DNA of 64,000 nucleotides from NCBI GenBank assembly GCA_020636675.1, contig JACJXK010000010.1:1-64000 (forward strand), in the 5' to 3' direction. The translations under genes were made by a program, and so were the position numbers. The notes beneath the pieces are model-generated. The model ran no database searches and was not told the DNA's origin. It was given only the letters and a program-made list of their open reading frames with translations. Position 1 is the stretch's first letter. Each line of letters starts with the position of its first letter. Positions 54,301-61,892 of the stretch are shown here, one piece after another. The DNA is from Prevotellaceae bacterium (GTDB taxonomy: Bacteria > Bacteroidota > Bacteroidia > Bacteroidales > Paludibacteraceae).

Positions 54301-56360
54301 CATTTGAAGAGTTCAAGTTGGCGGGAGGTTCCTTCTCCAATGAGGGAAAGATAAAGGAAGGCTCGTTCACCTACACGGATAAGATGGATGGAGACTCTTG
54401 CTTGATGACCTTTATCCGTACTTATAAGGTGACGGATGTCAGAAATAATGAGATTGCTTGTTCTCAGACGGTCTCTGTTAAGGATGACGTTGCTCCTGTC
54501 TTTGACCAAGAGTTGTCGGACATTAAGATCTCTTGTACGGATGAGATTCCTGCTGTTCCTGTGGTCACGGTTACAGACAACTGCGATCCGAACCCGACAT
54601 TGAGTTATTACACAACAGACGACAGGTCGGACAATCCTTCTGATTGTTCTTACTATACGTATGATATCAGACATATATGGAAGGCAATTGATCGATGTGG
54701 AAATGAAGAAACTAAGATTCAAGTTGTTCATGTGGTGGACGATCAGAATCCGGTTATCGATTTCCCGAAGGATTGGAAGGATACGGTACTTTCCATTTAC
54801 CGAAAGGGATGTGTGTTTGAGGTTCCTGATTTCACGGATACCGTTCGTACTTTTGTCTCTGACAATTGTACGGATATATCTAACATTAAGGTTTGGCAGC
54901 ATCCTTCAGCTGGCGACACTCTCCTGAGTTCTGTGCGGGTTTGGGTGTACATCAGCGATATGTGCGGCAATATGGATAGCTTGTCACGTTATGTGCTTGT
55001 CCCTGCTGCGGGTAGTGTGGTCTCCTTGGTGGCTCATGATACTACGCTTTGCGGATCTGACGCTTCTGTTATCAACTTGTGGAGTCAGCAGATCCGTTAT
55101 GCGGAGGGTACGATTACGGTGAAGGATTGGGACGAAAGTCTTATTGACATCGCAAGCTCATTCGTGTATGATTGTTATAGGGATACGTTGGCTGAGTCCA
55201 ATCTGGTTTATAGCGATAACCCTAATACTTATTATTCGAAGTTCTATGGTTCGAATAAGGTGGAGAGGGATTCGATAAGAAATTCGAGAATCAAGATAAA
55301 AAAGATGTTGCAAAGCGGACGATACTACTTTGTCGCAATGGATACGATGACCTTGTGCTCTGATACGGCTTCGGCCTATCTCACAATACATGAACGTCCT
55401 CGTATCTCGATGAGGTCTGAGTTGCAGAAGATATGTGAGCTGAACGGTGTGGATACGGATGAGTTACACGAATATGTGAATTGTGTGAATAATATGGGCG
55501 CAGAGATTACAGATCAAGGTTGGTTGTTGGGCGACTCTATATATAACAGCAATGATACGATTTATTACGAGGATGACAAGAAGTCGTTTGTCTATTTCGC
55601 CGAGAATGAGTGCGGACGTAGTACGAGTCTTGATACGTACAAAGACTTCTGTAATAATCCTCCAAGAACATACAAGGATAGTCTTGCTGCGGTAGGTGGA
55701 AGTGCCGACTTGTACAATCTGTTAAAGACGGACGACCTCAAAACAAGGGATTCTTTGTTTGCCGAGGTTCACAGACGTTATAGTCCGGATTCTCTATTCT
55801 TATTGCCGACGCCTAATGATCCTGCCCGCATCTGGCTGGGAGATGAGGTTACTCTGACTGTGGTCACGAATTATGTTTATGATGAGGTCTCTTGGTTTGA
55901 GGTAATGGGCAACTACGACCGTAGGTTTACGACAGGATTCGAACATGATGAATTTGTCTTCTCTGATCCTTCTGACCAAGAAGACGATAAGTTGTATTCG
56001 AGTGAGTATGGCGATATGAACTATATCACCCAAACTCCTAGAGACACGGTTAGATATTATGTCACTATTACAGACAAGGTCTGCCCTTCTGTGGCAAGTA
56101 ATGTGGTGAGTGTTGATGTTCTGAGCAAGGTGCCTACGGCAATCACTCCTTATGATAGGGATGGATTGAACGACGTCTTTATGAAGGGGCATTCGGTCAT
56201 GGTATTTAATCGCTACGGACAGAAGTTGTTCGAAGGAGTGGATGGATGGGATGGTACTTATAGAGGTCAATTGGTTGATCCTGGTGTCTATTTCCATCAA
56301 GTTGTAATGCGTGACGGAACGGTGATTAAGGGTACTATAGAAGTAGTGAAAGTGAAATAA
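45378..56360 (+). CDS. Giant T9SS-secreted protein with tandem HYR-like repeats
   Basis: A 3660-residue surface or secreted protein. A signal peptide (MKITTTLWKRGVLSFLALLAGVAMLEA, cleavage about 27) gives Sec export. Residues of about 30-650 hold unique and Ig-like regions. From about residue 650 to 3170 some two dozen tandem units of 90-110 residues follow, each opening with a FDCSTLDT-like strand and closing with TxIxWTFxDxxGNxxxCxQxVxVxD. These are HYR/Ig-like domains with paired Cys. A distinct C-terminal region ends in a gliding-motility-type sorting domain (TAITPYDRDGLNDVF, VFNRYGQKLFE, GWDGTYRGQLVDPGVYFH). That domain routes the protein through the type IX system, usually with surface attachment. 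ATG 45378 fits the signal peptide; the frame is open upstream to 45291. Likely adhesin or matrix protein. Confidence 0.93.
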   Translation: MKITTTLWKRGVLSFLALLAGVAMLEAQTISADETSACENDPVVLKAEGFASSVKAIDWLRSTDGTNWTTVRSTSGNVGTFVDDMPGMAVRYKAKDQNSATITNTVTVTLSTNCAAICHTTSTGDYFSGTDFDPESGVTTPTPAIPSEVVNYFEENDITLISQNSTYEVTTDLSSQFGSYVPSLDEGGNSNYYYMYTNPPSSSQPFEYRFKCSTYVGKHYRYTMRFYLLKKSDNCGGSAKIKLETGHGNQTTDRATLDIYDDAADVKMKSLDITETFGSTDLNIGGSDYANKLLRVEITYYGYFPDDKYDPNSGTYNGLQYFTLKPLFQQFDGCFALAIDYISAEIESVCMNRGAVCVGESAVVNAAGFPKNAKYTWEVENGGVWEPVVIGGITMDRTDLQSVNIPVTTVGKKIYRVRDANSTVSIEFTVTGKDCDPVQPTDILGPESSCAPVNNLKFSVSPVDANSLVRYSWEMITPSGNVLTNNVSFTGGSLNPAGRGDTIYVTLNGQAEEGEYTLKVQPIIKRNGVDELVGAPITRTFRLHQTPSVSLKLSGYADGVSEGDKKLCPSDKNQRIVAVADVMPPSYSDYIYTWEHATAIANTDSAVVNLPTASSCDGSMKSLAIGVTVSIKDIGCPATKSNTYTLEDVVAPTVDCGSLTSAQLNYVLGATQKEVTVDLPIPNFGAGCDSNPSLDIDVLFSGKDGTSFVKNFHIEKKNLATADKKVTLPAGTAAVTYTVTDGCGKTASCTATITVVDNTAPKIDCDKIKSYTAHLSKQEACVAVPGYAPTELPMLTAPVLTDMNGVDGNITGIYMGRRENCVSEPAASPSLFTESIGLNASYKLGTSYILWAFTDKSGNTSYCLSSVSVIDDKEPTLNCPADADLGDIAANVGTCSLSLDSLLVKMPQGQKPSATDNCSSSSSITAKMYYRKVGDATWIEIVDPTALLFDKGVQYELDWRFYKKTTSASVDKTVYVDCPQTFKVVDKEAPDFDCESLQDIRVMANSYRLWHRDNGGYWSTEYDDFASGSGSSSESDYVFSLKPYFDDKTLQMHGDVTDNCGGGVKVKIEIDNVDGEKTVIASLSAFQKYEFQIGASTVYYTFSDDADPANSKTCEQTVVVSSQDAPIPDCGALHDTVLYANADCEATMPIALSQIPTATIKYNKEVKYVNDETSGCNAIYDYDRLSYRKSLTGERTMLGYPYAVKLIREDGTSDLCENIYTDADTVQSKLVQHRKYWPIETICKTDVVSTLKIKRTNFASVPTCATAPFHLGTNKLVWYFENADGLNDSCTTVIVVKDTTAPSVICGDWEKNGTFYADEECKVPASEVALKKPTATDLHATDNCTVSSDFDISWNRTFNGTTTTDLSAPFEVGMTTIKWIVKDESGNASFCYQEIEVLDTIGPKFDCSTLVDLKVSADGDCEAKSSAVIAAGLVTPETAADDACSPTGATIKGVGERSDGKDIFTDPYPKGTTTITWTFTDGVGNKTVCKQNVIVTDDTDPLFVDCDAMTDVVVKLNPEECSASLDKVKASLGSHTAEDNCTGTIDGVPMLLLPDGSLTALPSAFKKDTTFVIVWVFEDESGNKTECSQKLVIKDVTPPDPSGSCPDPTKTVTATVECSVSYSDLGLSPITIDDPCDGPLVSEMVGKIKQHDGSVITYRGEAELNAATYPVGTHTFYWIFTDKAGLKDTCEMRLTVTDGILPVVEDCDVAKDITVTVSDDECAIHPEDLKGLIVHPKAYDECDDEAAGIGKVFLDPIIERWFDGYRLDDAEGKPIDWDSQDFPKGTTTIKWIFKDKAGNEVTCEKRVTVEDHTAPYFDCSTLDPDTLRPVALAGRCDVQFNEITFNDYYAEDKCTTDSIKGVLTLNGSTFLPTDYTMEVGKIYTLQWVFVDEDGNKKTCPQWIVPSHSMPINFDCSTLQTVEKLATEGECTISSTDLALPVPETRDTCTKEQIVATGSRSDGLAMTADYPTGTTIVTWTFVSPYNLDSVKTCDQTVSVLGNKKFDIDCETLISVARDTISGCGTSDIGADIEAPVVDDPCANPDSSYFKRVGVGTRSDALALTDPYPLGVTTIKWIFTDFTGSVKDSCNQDVVVKTDLEVDFDCDSLTKDTIKVAVKPGECTVSSDKLNLHFPKAANPCTGDSIEGVPSRQGGLSMSDPYHTGMTKITWTFTDTTGILAKPVSTCFQWVQVGDVNKVPVDCDNMPDTLIKLPENDCEILFKELNFNIPPVYDLCTGVHIDSVVTRTSGAALDDPFKVGRDTIYWDYSFEGQDFRCTQIIAVKDSMAPEFDCSTLDTIRLASVPGKCYTDLDSVLAEFPNPLPTATEVCTGQKIEGKYAQADGSPLPSKIAVGDTLFVYWTFMDTAINLVPKICEQPVIVIGDLEPEVNCDEIMPINIYIESGCDTTLKPIDIVTPFALDACTKDTVYGVATRSDGNELFSKYPVGATTITWKFISPYSTAVASCEQEVHVYTESQLIFDCETYSNDTVKVKVPEGECFVDVTLETPFALNPCPDNTDQDTIWGEPKRNDNKLISDPFPTGITKVEWTFTDHSGTLRDSIIMCTKVVQVGDVNEIPVKCENIPDTVFVLEPNDCDINWSEMNFNVPDVKDLCTGALVTPTFDRTSGIDMSLPFKVGVDTVKWHYDFSGQTYTCSQVIKVKDSMEPEFDCSTLDTIRMKSLAGECYTTLDSLKLALGNPEALDKCSDKKIPGVPTMMDGSALPSQIAVGDTLIVKWTFFDDTINTVAKVCEQAVLVIGDGEPKFECSSLKDTVLYLQLVDECELPAGRLTLNVPVAKDSCTDADVPGVATRLDGANLTDVYPKGTTEVSWTFISPYSTATRTCSQNVIVKDTFPPVLSCETLKDTIKVRITTSSASDNSVTSAEAEAAGLVAPSVTDPCDGNITAVGSRDDGKTMQDVYPLGSTNIVWTYTDKSGNSDTCRQVVLVEDWILDTLYCPQDLEGKTFSCVTGVPDPYATFEEFKLAGGSFSNEGKIKEGSFTYTDKMDGDSCLMTFIRTYKVTDVRNNEIACSQTVSVKDDVAPVFDQELSDIKISCTDEIPAVPVVTVTDNCDPNPTLSYYTTDDRSDNPSDCSYYTYDIRHIWKAIDRCGNEETKIQVVHVVDDQNPVIDFPKDWKDTVLSIYRKGCVFEVPDFTDTVRTFVSDNCTDISNIKVWQHPSAGDTLLSSVRVWVYISDMCGNMDSLSRYVLVPAAGSVVSLVAHDTTLCGSDASVINLWSQQIRYAEGTITVKDWDESLIDIASSFVYDCYRDTLAESNLVYSDNPNTYYSKFYGSNKVERDSIRNSRIKIKKMLQSGRYYFVAMDTMTLCSDTASAYLTIHERPRISMRSELQKICELNGVDTDELHEYVNCVNNMGAEITDQGWLLGDSIYNSNDTIYYEDDKKSFVYFAENECGRSTSLDTYKDFCNNPPRTYKDSLAAVGGSADLYNLLKTDDLKTRDSLFAEVHRRYSPDSLFLLPTPNDPARIWLGDEVTLTVVTNYVYDEVSWFEVMGNYDRRFTTGFEHDEFVFSDPSDQEDDKLYSSEYGDMNYITQTPRDTVRYYVTITDKVCPSVASNVVSVDVLSKVPTAITPYDRDGLNDVFMKGHSVMVFNRYGQKLFEGVDGWDGTYRGQLVDPGVYFHQVVMRDGTVIKGTIEVVKVK
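51671..53930 (+). repeat. Two copies of a 1131-bp higher-order repeat inside the giant gene
   Basis: The unit starting near 51671 and the one near 52802 each encode four HYR-like domains in the same order (FDC-DTVKV type, VPVDCDN/IPVKCEN type, PEFDCSTLDTIR type, and an EP-x-C type). Anchors 51967/53098 and 52219/53350 are both 1131 bases apart. This records a block duplication of four domains. Confidence 0.75.
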
Positions 56361-56381
56361 TTTCTTGAGATTATAGGTGAG

Positions 56382-56414
56382 GAGGGTTCCATGGGTGCCA
56401 TGGGACCCTCTTTT
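56382..56414 (+). terminator. Terminator of the giant gene
   Basis: GAGGGT-CCATGG/CCATGG-ACCCTC stem (56382-56410) followed by TTTT, 21 bases after the stop. Confidence 0.85.
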
Positions 56415-56460
56415 GGTATGTGGGCTGTCCGAACCTTTGCGGCGTTGGATTTGTTGTTTG

Positions 56461-56495
56461 CTTAGTAATGATAAAAAAATAACTTCCGCAACTTT
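56461..56495 (+). repeat. 35-bp direct repeat, left flank of element copy B
   Basis: Matches 56948-56982 at 31 of 35 positions (CTTAGTAATG, then AATAACTTCCGCAACTTT). The pair encloses element copy B exactly. Confidence 0.7.
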
Positions 56496-56498
56496 AAG

Positions 56499-56938
56499 TG
56501 ATTATGAAAAAACAACTTGCTAAAGTTCAAAACATCTTGAAAGTATGCTTTCCAGGCATTGCATTGATAGCAAGCATTTCGTAGATTTTCGAACATGATT
56601 TCTAAAACGTCTCTTTTTCAACAGGCGTACACTCGCCTTTGGCCGCGGAGGAGGGGAGTGCGTGCCGCAGCGTGAAAAAACCTTTTTGCCCGAGGTACGA
56701 GGGAATAAAAAAGGTTTTAGCGGAGGGACGTGCCGTACCTCCCGGAAAGCGGGCAACAGCGCAGGCACTTTTGCTTACTTTTCTTGCCGGAGAAAAGTAA
56801 GTGCCCGTCCGGCAGGAGGACGGAAATAATTGTCGTGTATGGTGCATTCCTCCGGAATGCGGTTGCCGATGCCTATTTCCCCCTCTACAAAGAGATAATG
56901 CCTATGGCATTTTGTCAAAATCGCCATAAGTTGTTTTT
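56499..56938 (+). repeat. Intergenic repeat element, copy B (long form)
   Basis: About 440 bases sharing the ordered blocks of copy A: CCTTTGGCCGCGGAG at 56636-56650, the CCTTTTT/AAAAAGG and GAGGTACG/CGTACCTC pairings, and the GATAATGCCTATGGCATTTTGTCAAA end. An extra segment holds a strong TTACTTTTC/GAAAAGTAA hairpin. It is rich in nested inverted repeats, which suggests a structured RNA or a non-autonomous mobile element rather than a gene. Confidence 0.8.
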
Positions 56939-56947
56939 TACCGATTA

Positions 56948-56982
56948 CTTAGTAATGGTTAAGGAATAACTTCCGCAACTTT
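56948..56982 (+). repeat. 35-bp direct repeat, right flank of element copy B
   Basis: Second copy of the repeat at 56461-56495. Part of it (56965-56977) also pairs with 57026-57038. Confidence 0.7.
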
Positions 56983-57044
56983 TTAACAGAAACTCTTTGC
57001 ATTTAAATTTCGGTAAGCAGAAATCTGCGGAAGTTATTTTTTTT
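56965..57044 (+). terminator. Long-loop inverted repeat with T-run
   Basis: The 13-base perfect inverse arms AATAACTTCCGCA (56965-56977) and TGCGGAAGTTATT (57026-57038) are followed by a T-run. The 48-base loop is long for a terminator, so its role is unsure. Confidence 0.4.
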
Positions 57045-57102
57045 ACTGTTACTTAATGAATTTTGTTAATGAAAAGTCTATCTTTTCAAAAAAAAGAGGA
57101 AC

Positions 57103-58523
57103 ATGAGATGGAACGACTCTTTGGTCTCGAATAGTAACCGTTATCAGTGGTTTGTGTTGGCCAATGTCATGTTTGGCACATTCATGGCAGTGCTGGATGC
57201 AACGGTGGTTAATGTGGCAGTGCCTGATATGATGAAGGCTTTTGGTGTGGGTATGTCTGAGATGGAATGGGTGGTAAGTGGTTATATGTTGGCATTTGCC
57301 TTGGTTTTGCCAGCCTCATCTTGGTTTGCTGACAGGTATGGCAATAAACTCCTATATTTTGTGGGCTTGTTTATGTTCACTTTGGGCTCTTTTTTGTGCT
57401 CGTTGTCCGTGAGTGAGCATATGCTTGTCGCTTCTCGTATTGTGGAGGGGATGGGTGCCGGCGTTATACAGCCGGTAGGTCTGACTATAGTTACAAGGGC
57501 ATTTCCTCCTGAGAAAAGGGGGGTGGCGCTTGGCTTTTGGGGTGTCGCAATTGCGGCTTCCGTCTCTTTTGGCCCTATCGTGGGTGGATTTTTAGTGTAT
57601 TAATTTGGATGGAAGTATATATTCTTGGTCAACGTTCCTATTGGAATCTTGGCTATGGTTCTGACTTGGTTGCTCCAAAAGGAGTTCTCTTTCTCAAAGA
57701 AGACGAGGTTCGATTATTTGGGTTTTATTCTTATTTCTGTCTCGCTTGTATCTTTGTTGTATGCGCTCGATTATGTGAATAGGTCGACCAATCTGCTAGG
57801 ATGGTCATCTCCCGTTGTCTCTGTGTTGATGCTTGTGTTTGTCCTGTTTCTTGGCCTCTTTGTCGCCTTTTCTCTTAAAGCAAAAAGTCCGTTGTTGAAT
57901 TTACGTCTGTTTGCCAATCGCAATTTTATGGTCGGGAATCTTATCTCTTTTGTTTTTGGCTTTGCCGTTTTTGGTACTAATCTTGTCCTTCCTTTGTATC
58001 TGCAGAATGTGTTAGGCTATACGGCCCTCCAGTCGGGGTTGGTGTTTCTGCCGGTTGGGTTTGTCCAAGGTTTGCTCTCTCCCTTTGCCGGAAAGTTGAC
58101 GGACCGGTTGGATGCTCGCTATTTTGTTGTGGTCGGGTTGCTCCTGTTGGCTTTGAGTTTTGAATTATGTTCCTCATTTTCTCTTCGAACAACGCATGAT
58201 TCGGTGATGCTTCCTTTGTATATCAGAGGGGTGGGGATGGGCCTTTTGTTCTCTCCTATGACAACGTTGTCGTTCGTAGGCTTAAATAGGTTGAAAATGG
58301 GTGATGCCTCTGGTATTTTGAATACGATGCGTCAGGTAGGAGGCTCTTTTGGAGTGGCGGTTTTAGGCGGTCTGTTGTCCGAACCATATCATGCAACTTG
58401 AATGCGGTGTCGTCGGAAAGGTTGTTGCAGTACGTTATTTCTGTTGATTTCTCATTCAAAATAGCTGTCTATCTTATGGTTGCCGGTGTTGTCTTGTCAT
58501 TCTTCTTTACACGTAATAAGTAA
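57103..58523 (+). pseudogene. MFS drug efflux transporter (DHA2/EmrB type), two lesions
   Basis: The protein starts at ATG 57103 with the family's MAVLDATVVNVAVPDM helix 1 motif and continues through helices to GGFLVY. There an in-frame TAA (57601-57603) interrupts; the same frame goes on with FGWKYIFLVNVPIGILAMV. A second lesion, a frameshift near 58380-58400, moves the last 40 residues (LNAVSSERLLQYVISVDFSFKIAVYLMVAGVV) to another frame ending at 58523. Fourteen helices are recognisable in all. It pumped drugs or dyes out by proton exchange. Both lesions together make function unlikely, unless they are assembly errors. No partner gene adjoins. Confidence 0.85.
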
Positions 58524-58530
58524 AGTCTCC

Positions 58531-59196
58531 TTATTGGTTCGATTTTGCTATGGAGTTTTCTTTCTCGGCACGCAACTTCATGTTGTTCAGAAATTCGGCC
58601 AGCCTCCATTCTATGATGTCTTTATATCTGGTTTGTGTGAAAAACATATCAATCAGAAAGCCGAATTTCAGTTTGGAGTGGAGAATGAGTACGGTGGTGT
58701 TGTCTTCTCTAGGAATGGCGGATATGCTGATGATACCGTCGTTCAGTACTTTTACTTTTTTTGTGACATTTAGACACAATTCTCGTCTGCCAGTGTTATA
58801 GCATACGTTTTTTAGCTCGCCTTCTATGCGTAATTCCATCTCGTCGTTGTCATCCATTATCATCAATAGCGTGACAATGTAAGCGGATGTCTTGGGGTCG
58901 TAAGAGACGCTTTTTTCATATAGTTGTACGTTGTCGTCTTGCGTTTTTGCTTTCCCTAGTCCGTCGAATGCCCATCTGAGACTTTGGGTCGGGGTCGATT
59001 TTAGGCCGTTAAACACCTCGTTTATGACAGCCTCCGTTTTCTTAAATGGAGCGTTGACCACGCATGTGCTGTATGTGTGGAAGTATCTGCCGTCTTTATA
59101 TTCCGACCTTGTTGTGTTTTTGCTTTTGGGATTTTGTGCAAATAGTAAGATAGGAATGGAAATAGCTAGTATGAGTAAAAAGAAATGCCGCATCAT
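58531..59196 (-). CDS. Secreted hypothetical protein, possibly START/SRPBCC-like
   Basis: A 221-residue protein with a signal peptide (MMRHFFLLILAISIPILLFA, cleavage about 20). The mature part alternates strands and helices: KTEAVINEVFNGLKSTP, then NVQLYEKSVSYDPKTSAYIVTLLM, ELRIEGELKNVCYNTGRRELCLNV and a long C-terminal helix (IIEWRLAEFLNNMKLRAE). That order recalls a periplasmic SRPBCC/polyketide-cyclase-like fold, but I do not recognise the family. It is convergent with the MFS remnant, with seven bases between the stops. Function unknown. Confidence 0.7.
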   Translation of the reverse strand: MMRHFFLLILAISIPILLFAQNPKSKNTTRSEYKDGRYFHTYSTCVVNAPFKKTEAVINEVFNGLKSTPTQSLRWAFDGLGKAKTQDDNVQLYEKSVSYDPKTSAYIVTLLMIMDDNDEMELRIEGELKNVCYNTGRRELCLNVTKKVKVLNDGIISISAIPREDNTTVLILHSKLKFGFLIDMFFTQTRYKDIIEWRLAEFLNNMKLRAEKENSIAKSNQ

Positions 59197-59327
59197 AATT
59201 CATCTTTTTCGCATGTAAATATATTAAAAATGGATGGAAAATAAGAGAAATGGGACTGAAATTTGAGAAAATATCAATGTGTTATGTTTGAAAGGAGATA
59301 TAAAACTTAAATTCTGAATTTTTAGTT

Positions 59328-59357
59328 TTTGAAATTCCCGATATATAAATATCTTTG
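59328..59357 (+). promoter_or_regulatory. Promoter of the polysaccharide export genes
   Basis: TTTG (59328-59331), 18-base spacer, TATCTTTG (59350-59357). Leader about 60 bases to the ATG at 59422. Confidence 0.7.
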
Positions 59358-59421
59358 TGTTTCCTAAATAATAGCATATTGCTAATAAATGAATTTTATA
59401 ATTGTTGAAGACTTGTAGGTT

Positions 59422-61866
59422 ATGACAAAAAGATTTCTGATTACCGTTCTCTTTTGTTCTTTCTCATTGCTGATGTCGTATTCGCAGATATCTATGCAAA
59501 ATGTTGCCACTGTGAAGGTGGATGAGCTTTCTGATCAACAAATCCAAGCCTTTGTTAAAAAATATACATCGGCAGGTTATACTTTTGCGGATGTGGAGAA
59601 CATTGCCAAAGGAAAGGGTATGCCGGTTTCCGAGTTGGAAAAGCTAAGGCAGCGTGTGCAGTCCGCTCAGAATACACAGACGGAAGATGCTTCCATCAAT
59701 GCGGGCAGAGAGGCAGACATTAAGATGAGTCAAGTGGAGAAAGCTTCTTTGGAGGAAGAGAAAAAAGAATCTAGGGAGTCTGTTTCCGTGTTTGGATCTC
59801 ATCTTTTCAATAATAAGAACATGACCTTTGAGCCTAACATGAATCAGGCAACACCGCGTAACTATCAGATTGGTCCTGAAGATGAATTGGTTGTCGATGT
59901 GTTCGGAATGTCAGAGAATACGATGAAGCTGAAGGTCTCGCCGGAAGGTATGATACGCATCCCGAATGTGGGGCAGGTCTCTGTTGGTGGAATGACAATT
60001 GAAAATGCGGAGAAGATGATTCGCAAACAGTTGTCGTCTATCTATAGCACCATTAATTCGGGTCAGACAAGGGTTGCCGTCTCTTTGGGGAATATAAGAA
60101 GCATAAAGGTGTTTATAATTGGCGAGGCTCAACGTCCGGGAACTTATACGCTATCTTCCCTGTCTTCTCTCTTTAATGCTTTGTATGCGTGTGGAGGCCC
60201 TTCTAATGCTACGGGTTCTATGCGAAATATAAAGGTGATGAGAGGCGGGAAAGAGGTGGCTGTCGCTGACCTATATGGATTCCTTCTGAAAGGAAAGATG
60301 GAGAATAATATAACCTTGCAAGATCAGGATGTTGTTTATATCCCTACCTATACGAACAGGGTCTCGGTAAAGGGTGCCTTGAAACATAATGGAATCTTTG
60401 AAATGAAGGATGGTGAGTCATTGAGTGATTTGATCTCTTTCTGTGGAGGTTTTACGGATGATGCTTATATGGATAGAATCTCTGTTGTTCGTAACTCGGA
60501 GAACGAGAAGAGCGTCGCCGATATTCCGAAGGAGCTTTATCCGATGTTTATCCCGAAGTCGGGCGATGAGTTTACCATAGGTAAAATATTGGACAGGTAT
60601 TCTAATAGGGTGCAGATCCTTGGTGGAGTTTTCCGTCCTGGCACTTATGCTTTGACGGATGGTATGACATTGAAAGATTTGGTGAATAAGGCGGACGGGT
60701 TGAGAGAAAATGCTTATATGCAGAGAGCTTCCATCTTGAGGCTGAAAGAAGATTTAACTCCTGAATTGGTCTCCTTTAGTGTGAGCGACTTGATTGATGG
60801 TAAGTATAACATTGAACTGAAGAAGGAGGATATTGTCACGATTGGTTCGAATGAGGAGTTTGAACGCGATAAACAGGTCTCGATAGCAGGGCAGGTACTT
60901 GCTCCTGGCACATTCCCTTATTCGGAGAATATGACGCTGAAAGATCTCATCTTTATGGCAAAAGGATTTACTGAATTTGCCGCAATGGATCGAATCGAGG
61001 TGACGAGACGTGTCTTGGATGGAGATAAGTTGAAGGAGGATTCAGAGAAGGTGCAGGTGTTCTCATTGTCTGTTGATAAGGATTTGAATTCGGATGGTGA
61101 GGATTTTATGCTACAACCTAAGGATGTCGTCTCCGTCCGTACGTTAGAAGGTCTGGAAGATTTGTCTTCCATGCAGGTTCTGGGGGAGGTCCGTTTGCCA
61201 GGTACTTACGCCATTATAAGTAAGAAAGAGAAGATATCTGATGTAATGAAACGGGCTGGTGGCTTTTCTCCATATGCCTATCCAAAGGGGGCGTTCCTTA
61301 TTAGACGCAGCCAACGTAGTACAGCCGAGCAGATGCGCGACTTGAAATTGATCGAACTACTTAGTAATATGACAGAGGGGGATGATAAGGATGAGTTGAG
61401 AAAGTCTCTTTTGTCGAGAACGGATATGGTTGGTATTGAACTGAAAGAGATTGTTGATAATCCGGGTTCTACTACTGATCTGTATCTGGAGAAGGGTGAT
61501 ATCATCTTCGTGCCGAAACAATTGCAGACCGTTTCCGTATCGGGTGCAGTCCAGGTGCCGGGTATGGTAGTCTATTCTGGACGTTCGTTTAAAAAGTACG
61601 TGAATTATGCGGGTGGATTTGCCGATAATGCCGACAAAAAACATTCTTATGTGGCGTATGCTAATGGTTCTATTGGTGCAACGAAACGCTTTTTGTGGAT
61701 GAGGGCTTATCCGAAGATGGAACCTGGCGCTCATGTCTTTGTCCCTGAAAAGAAGAAAGAGGAGAGCCATACAAAGGAAAATCTATCCTTCTTTACCTCC
61801 ATATTTGGAACGATGGTCACTATCACGACGTCTATCGTTTCTTTGATAATCATACTTGATAAGTAA
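59422..61866 (+). CDS. Polysaccharide export outer-membrane protein with many SLBB domains (Wza-like)
   Basis: An 814-residue protein with a signal peptide (about residues 1-20, SYS-QIS). After a helical region (residues 25-125) comes the polysaccharide-export domain (YQIGPEDELVVDVFGMSEN), then about six SLBB repeats, each with a V-GEVRLPGTYAL and LKDLI--AGG-type pattern, and a C-terminal membrane helix (TSIFGTMVTITTSIVSLIII). It forms the outer-membrane channel for exopolysaccharide. 26 bases separate it from the chain-length gene, so they form an operon. Confidence 0.93.
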   Translation: MTKRFLITVLFCSFSLLMSYSQISMQNVATVKVDELSDQQIQAFVKKYTSAGYTFADVENIAKGKGMPVSELEKLRQRVQSAQNTQTEDASINAGREADIKMSQVEKASLEEEKKESRESVSVFGSHLFNNKNMTFEPNMNQATPRNYQIGPEDELVVDVFGMSENTMKLKVSPEGMIRIPNVGQVSVGGMTIENAEKMIRKQLSSIYSTINSGQTRVAVSLGNIRSIKVFIIGEAQRPGTYTLSSLSSLFNALYACGGPSNATGSMRNIKVMRGGKEVAVADLYGFLLKGKMENNITLQDQDVVYIPTYTNRVSVKGALKHNGIFEMKDGESLSDLISFCGGFTDDAYMDRISVVRNSENEKSVADIPKELYPMFIPKSGDEFTIGKILDRYSNRVQILGGVFRPGTYALTDGMTLKDLVNKADGLRENAYMQRASILRLKEDLTPELVSFSVSDLIDGKYNIELKKEDIVTIGSNEEFERDKQVSIAGQVLAPGTFPYSENMTLKDLIFMAKGFTEFAAMDRIEVTRRVLDGDKLKEDSEKVQVFSLSVDKDLNSDGEDFMLQPKDVVSVRTLEGLEDLSSMQVLGEVRLPGTYAIISKKEKISDVMKRAGGFSPYAYPKGAFLIRRSQRSTAEQMRDLKLIELLSNMTEGDDKDELRKSLLSRTDMVGIELKEIVDNPGSTTDLYLEKGDIIFVPKQLQTVSVSGAVQVPGMVVYSGRSFKKYVNYAGGFADNADKKHSYVAYANGSIGATKRFLWMRAYPKMEPGAHVFVPEKKKEESHTKENLSFFTSIFGTMVTITTSIVSLIIILDK

Positions 61867-61892
61867 GTAATAAAAATAGAAAATAGGAAACA

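Noticed and set aside
45378..56360. CRISPR-like or short tandem DNA repeats
   Set aside because: The repeats are long protein-domain repeats of 280-330 bases with diverged DNA; no short direct repeats with unique spacers were seen anywhere in the window.
56520..56847. Short minus-strand frames in the repeat element (also 44531-44837 in copy A)
   Set aside because: The two copies do not conserve the reading frame or length, and the nested hairpins explain the sequence better than coding.
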